Source: an uncultured archaeon
GTDB lineage: Archaea; Nanobdellota; Nanobdellia; Woesearchaeales; UBA583
Direction of reading: 5' to 3'
DNA length: 32,484 bases
Assembly: GCA_937138345.1 (NCBI GenBank)
Contig: CAKZOW010000021.1
Span: 1 to 32,484 of the forward strand
In this document: positions 31,480-32,484 of the stretch, in pieces
Numbering within the stretch: the stretch's first letter is position 1
Layout: every line of letters begins with the position of its first letter
Program-made: the position numbers and the translations under genes
Notes under the pieces: model-generated
The model's input: the letters and a program-made list of their open reading frames with translations, nothing else
What the model was told of the DNA's origin: nothing
Databases searched by the model: none

Positions 31480-31600
31480 CAGTTTATAGTAAATCAATAA
31501 GATTTATTGTAGAGGATCTTTAAAGATCTCATAATCTGTAGTGTGCGGAATTTGAATTAGTCACTCAAATTCCATAAATTATTCTCAAAACATAATAAAT
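31480..31600 (+). ncRNA. Candidate structured non-coding RNA or long eS6 leader
   Basis: Within about 80 nt lie three consecutive inverted repeats: CAATAA-gat-TTATTG (31495-31509), the 14-nt palindrome GATCTTTAAAGATC (31515-31528) and GGAATTTGA-attagtcac-TCAAATTCC (31547-31573). The third has a 9-bp stem with G-C pairs and a 9-nt loop. A TATA-like box is suitably placed upstream, and there is no ORF. It does not show clear C/D boxes (TGATGA is absent), and I cannot identify a known RNA family. It may be an independent sRNA or the upstream part of a long eS6 transcript. Confidence 0.4.
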
Positions 31601-31622
31601 CTGAATTGTGTTAATTCTACGA

Positions 31623-31636
31623 ATCTTTATAAAGAT
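31623..31636 (+). promoter_or_regulatory. TATA box of eS6, itself a 14-nt palindrome
   Basis: ATCTTTATAAAGAT is centred about 54 nt before the eS6 ATG, predicting a leader of about 30 nt. Confidence 0.5.
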
Positions 31637-31678
31637 ATTACAGTTCTTTTTTATTAGATAGAGCATCTATCTGTAATA
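31636..31678 (+). promoter_or_regulatory. Inverted repeats around the eS6 transcription start and in its leader
   Basis: TATTACAG (31636-31643) and CTGTAATA (31671-31678) are exact reverse complements flanking the predicted start site. Inside them AGATAG-agcat-CTATCT is a 6-bp hairpin that would lie in the leader, ending 11 nt before the ATG. The two pairings share two bases, so they could be alternative structures. Feedback control by a ribosomal protein, or operator function, is possible. Confidence 0.4.
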
Positions 31679-31683
31679 CTAAA

Positions 31684-32097
31684 ATGGCACTAAAAGTAGC
31701 ATTAGGTACAAAAACAGGGAAAACATTCCAAAAGGAATTATCCCAAGAAGAAGCTGAGTCTTTATACGGTAAAGTTCTCGGGGAAGAACTAAGAGGAGAA
31801 CTCTTAGGATATTCCGGAGTTACATTTACTATTACTGGAGGTTCAGATGCTAATGGTTTTCCAATGAGAAAAGATCTACCTGGAATTAATAGGAAAAAAA
31901 TTCTTATGACAAAAGGAACTGGATTTAAAGGAAAACTTAGAGGAAAAAGATTCGGTGGTTTAAGAATTAAAAAAACAGTTGCTGGTAATACAGTATATGA
32001 AAAAACACACCAATTAAATTTAAAAGTTGTTAAAGGGGACGAAGTTGTTGAAAAAGCATTCGCACCTGCTGAAGAACCAGCAGCAGCTGAAGAGTAA
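31684..32097 (+). CDS. rps6e: Ribosomal protein eS6 (S6e)
   Basis: The 137-residue protein is the archaeal/eukaryotic small-subunit protein S6e. Recognisable parts are FTITGGSDANGFPMRKDLPG, the basic loop KKILMTKGTGFKGKLRGKRFGGLR, and the preceding LGEELRGELLGYSG. The C-terminus is an acidic Ala/Glu/Pro tail (APAEEPAAAEE) added to the core of about 120 residues. It has no bacterial counterpart and is the clearest archaeal marker in the window. It is a single-gene unit with a structured leader and ends in a hairpin with its stop codon in the stem. Confidence 0.95.
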   Translation: MALKVALGTKTGKTFQKELSQEEAESLYGKVLGEELRGELLGYSGVTFTITGGSDANGFPMRKDLPGINRKKILMTKGTGFKGKLRGKRFGGLRIKKTVAGNTVYEKTHQLNLKVVKGDEVVEKAFAPAEEPAAAEE

Positions 32098-32111
32098 AAT
32101 TACTCTTTTTT
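32090..32111 (+). terminator. Stop-spanning hairpin and T-run of eS6
   Basis: AAGAGTAA pairs perfectly with TTACTCTT (8 bp, two-base loop) and is followed by a T-rich run. The TAA is the end of the 5' arm. It is the cleanest example in the window because it combines G-C pairs, the stop codon and a T-run. Confidence 0.7.
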
Positions 32112-32132
32112 ATTCTAGATTAATTAAATAAA

Positions 32133-32140
32133 TATTTAAA
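32133..32140 (+). promoter_or_regulatory. TATA box of the last gene
   Basis: TATTTAAA is centred about 25 nt before the ATG at 32162, the standard leaderless spacing. Confidence 0.5.
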
Positions 32141-32161
32141 GTTGTAATTTTATTATGTACT

Positions 32162-32484
32162 ATGGATAAATTACAAGAACTCTTAGATAAAACAAAGTAC
32201 CAAGTATTTATTTTGAGTTCTCCAGTACCATTTCCGCTGAACTATGGGATTCATTTATGGTTTGTTCTAAATCTGAAAGGTAAAATTCATAGAATCGAAT
32301 TTGGTAGATTTAATGGAAGTCCGCACAAAGAGGGAATTGGAGTTCTAAAAGATTTTTTACCCCTTACAAAAGGAATGAATATGTTTTTTTTTAGAAGAAA
32401 CCCTCGATTTACATCAAGAATTGAAGATTTTGTTGAAGGGCATAAAAATTCCGATGCATTCAAACTTGCAACTTTTATTTTAGA
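32162..32484 (+). CDS. 5' part of an unknown gene running off the window
   Basis: The ORF from the ATG at 32162 is open to the end of the window (about 107 codons), which is why the track lacks it. It opens MDKLQELLDKTKYQVFILSS, then PVPFPLNYGIHLWFVLNLKG and HRIEFGRFNGSPHKEG. The pattern is alpha/beta with several aromatic residues. No signal peptide is visible and I do not recognise the family. An earlier ATG at 32155 closes after four codons. A leaderless promoter is well placed. Confidence is high that it is coding and nil for function. Confidence 0.7.
   Translation, partial: MDKLQELLDKTKYQVFILSSPVPFPLNYGIHLWFVLNLKGKIHRIEFGRFNGSPHKEGIGVLKDFLPLTKGMNMFFFRRNPRFTSRIEDFVEGHKNSDAFKLATFIL

Noticed and set aside
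31480-31600. tRNA, RNase P RNA, SRP RNA or box C/D sRNA in the eS6 upstream region
   Set aside because: No cloverleaf, no T-loop GTTCRA, no TGATGA C box and too short for SRP or RNase P RNA. Left as an unclassified candidate.

Overview
The window looks like a piece of an AT-rich archaeal genome, most likely a DPANN lineage of the Woesearchaeota/Pacearchaeota/Nanoarchaeota type. Archaeal markers are ribosomal protein eS6, an Nre-family repair protein with a C-terminal PCNA-binding motif, an archaeal TopA with zinc ribbons, AMP phosphorylase, and A/T-rich TATA boxes centred about 22-30 nt before most start codons, which implies mostly leaderless mRNAs. Mixed in are bacterial-type genes that DPANN genomes often carry: DnaK, a full-length bacterial-type threonyl-tRNA synthetase and an RluA-family pseudouridine synthase. 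No rRNA, tRNA, CRISPR array, transposase or integrase gene was seen. The lineage call is an inference from gene content, not from a marker phylogeny.

Layout. 1-1.8 kb: 3' end of a secreted-protein-like gene with a sortase-type C-terminal signal, convergent with nreA, then a 50-residue coiled-coil gene. 1.8-5.9 kb: envelope block with a membrane-anchored winged-helix regulator, a small lipoprotein, a secreted protein and a beta-propeller lipoprotein. 6-8 kb: dnaK with an unusually long leader. 8.2-11.1 kb: large glycosylation-rich surface protein under a perfect 11-bp-arm palindrome. 11.2-16.2 kb: HAD phosphatase and topA, a small gene, a cytosolic 5'-nucleotidase III-like protein and another HAD protein. 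16.2-20 kb: asparagine synthetase with a translationally linked small gene, a YprB-like exonuclease and an MFS transporter. 20.1-23.8 kb: thrS, an unknown gene and an RluA-family synthase. 24-27 kb: PD-(D/E)XK nuclease-like gene, then a leftward operon of coiled-coil protein, MNT-type nucleotidyltransferase and membrane protein. 27-31.4 kb: unknown gene, AMP phosphorylase, beta-helix surface protein, MscS channel. 31.4-32.5 kb: a structured intergenic region (possible ncRNA), eS6, and the start of an unknown gene running off the end.

The most unusual signal is genome-structural. At about a dozen gene ends the stop codon lies inside the stem or loop of an inverted repeat, so coding tail and terminator-like hairpin are one element (clear at eS6, dnaK, mscS, topA, thrS, the RluA gene, the wHTH gene, the HAD gene, the 24580 membrane gene and the 27616 gene). 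At thrS this whole unit (end of the coding region, stop and hairpin) is present twice, with the repeat edges matching the hairpin edges and another hairpin between. Downstream of AMP phosphorylase a diverged second copy of its last 16 codons plus stop sits next to the hairpin it shares with the convergent gene. Together these suggest that gene tails and their terminator hairpins are duplicated or exchanged as units. Several start codons in the ORF track are TTG or GTG a few codons too far upstream (at 1820, 2702, 17715 and 29227); corrected ATG starts are used here.
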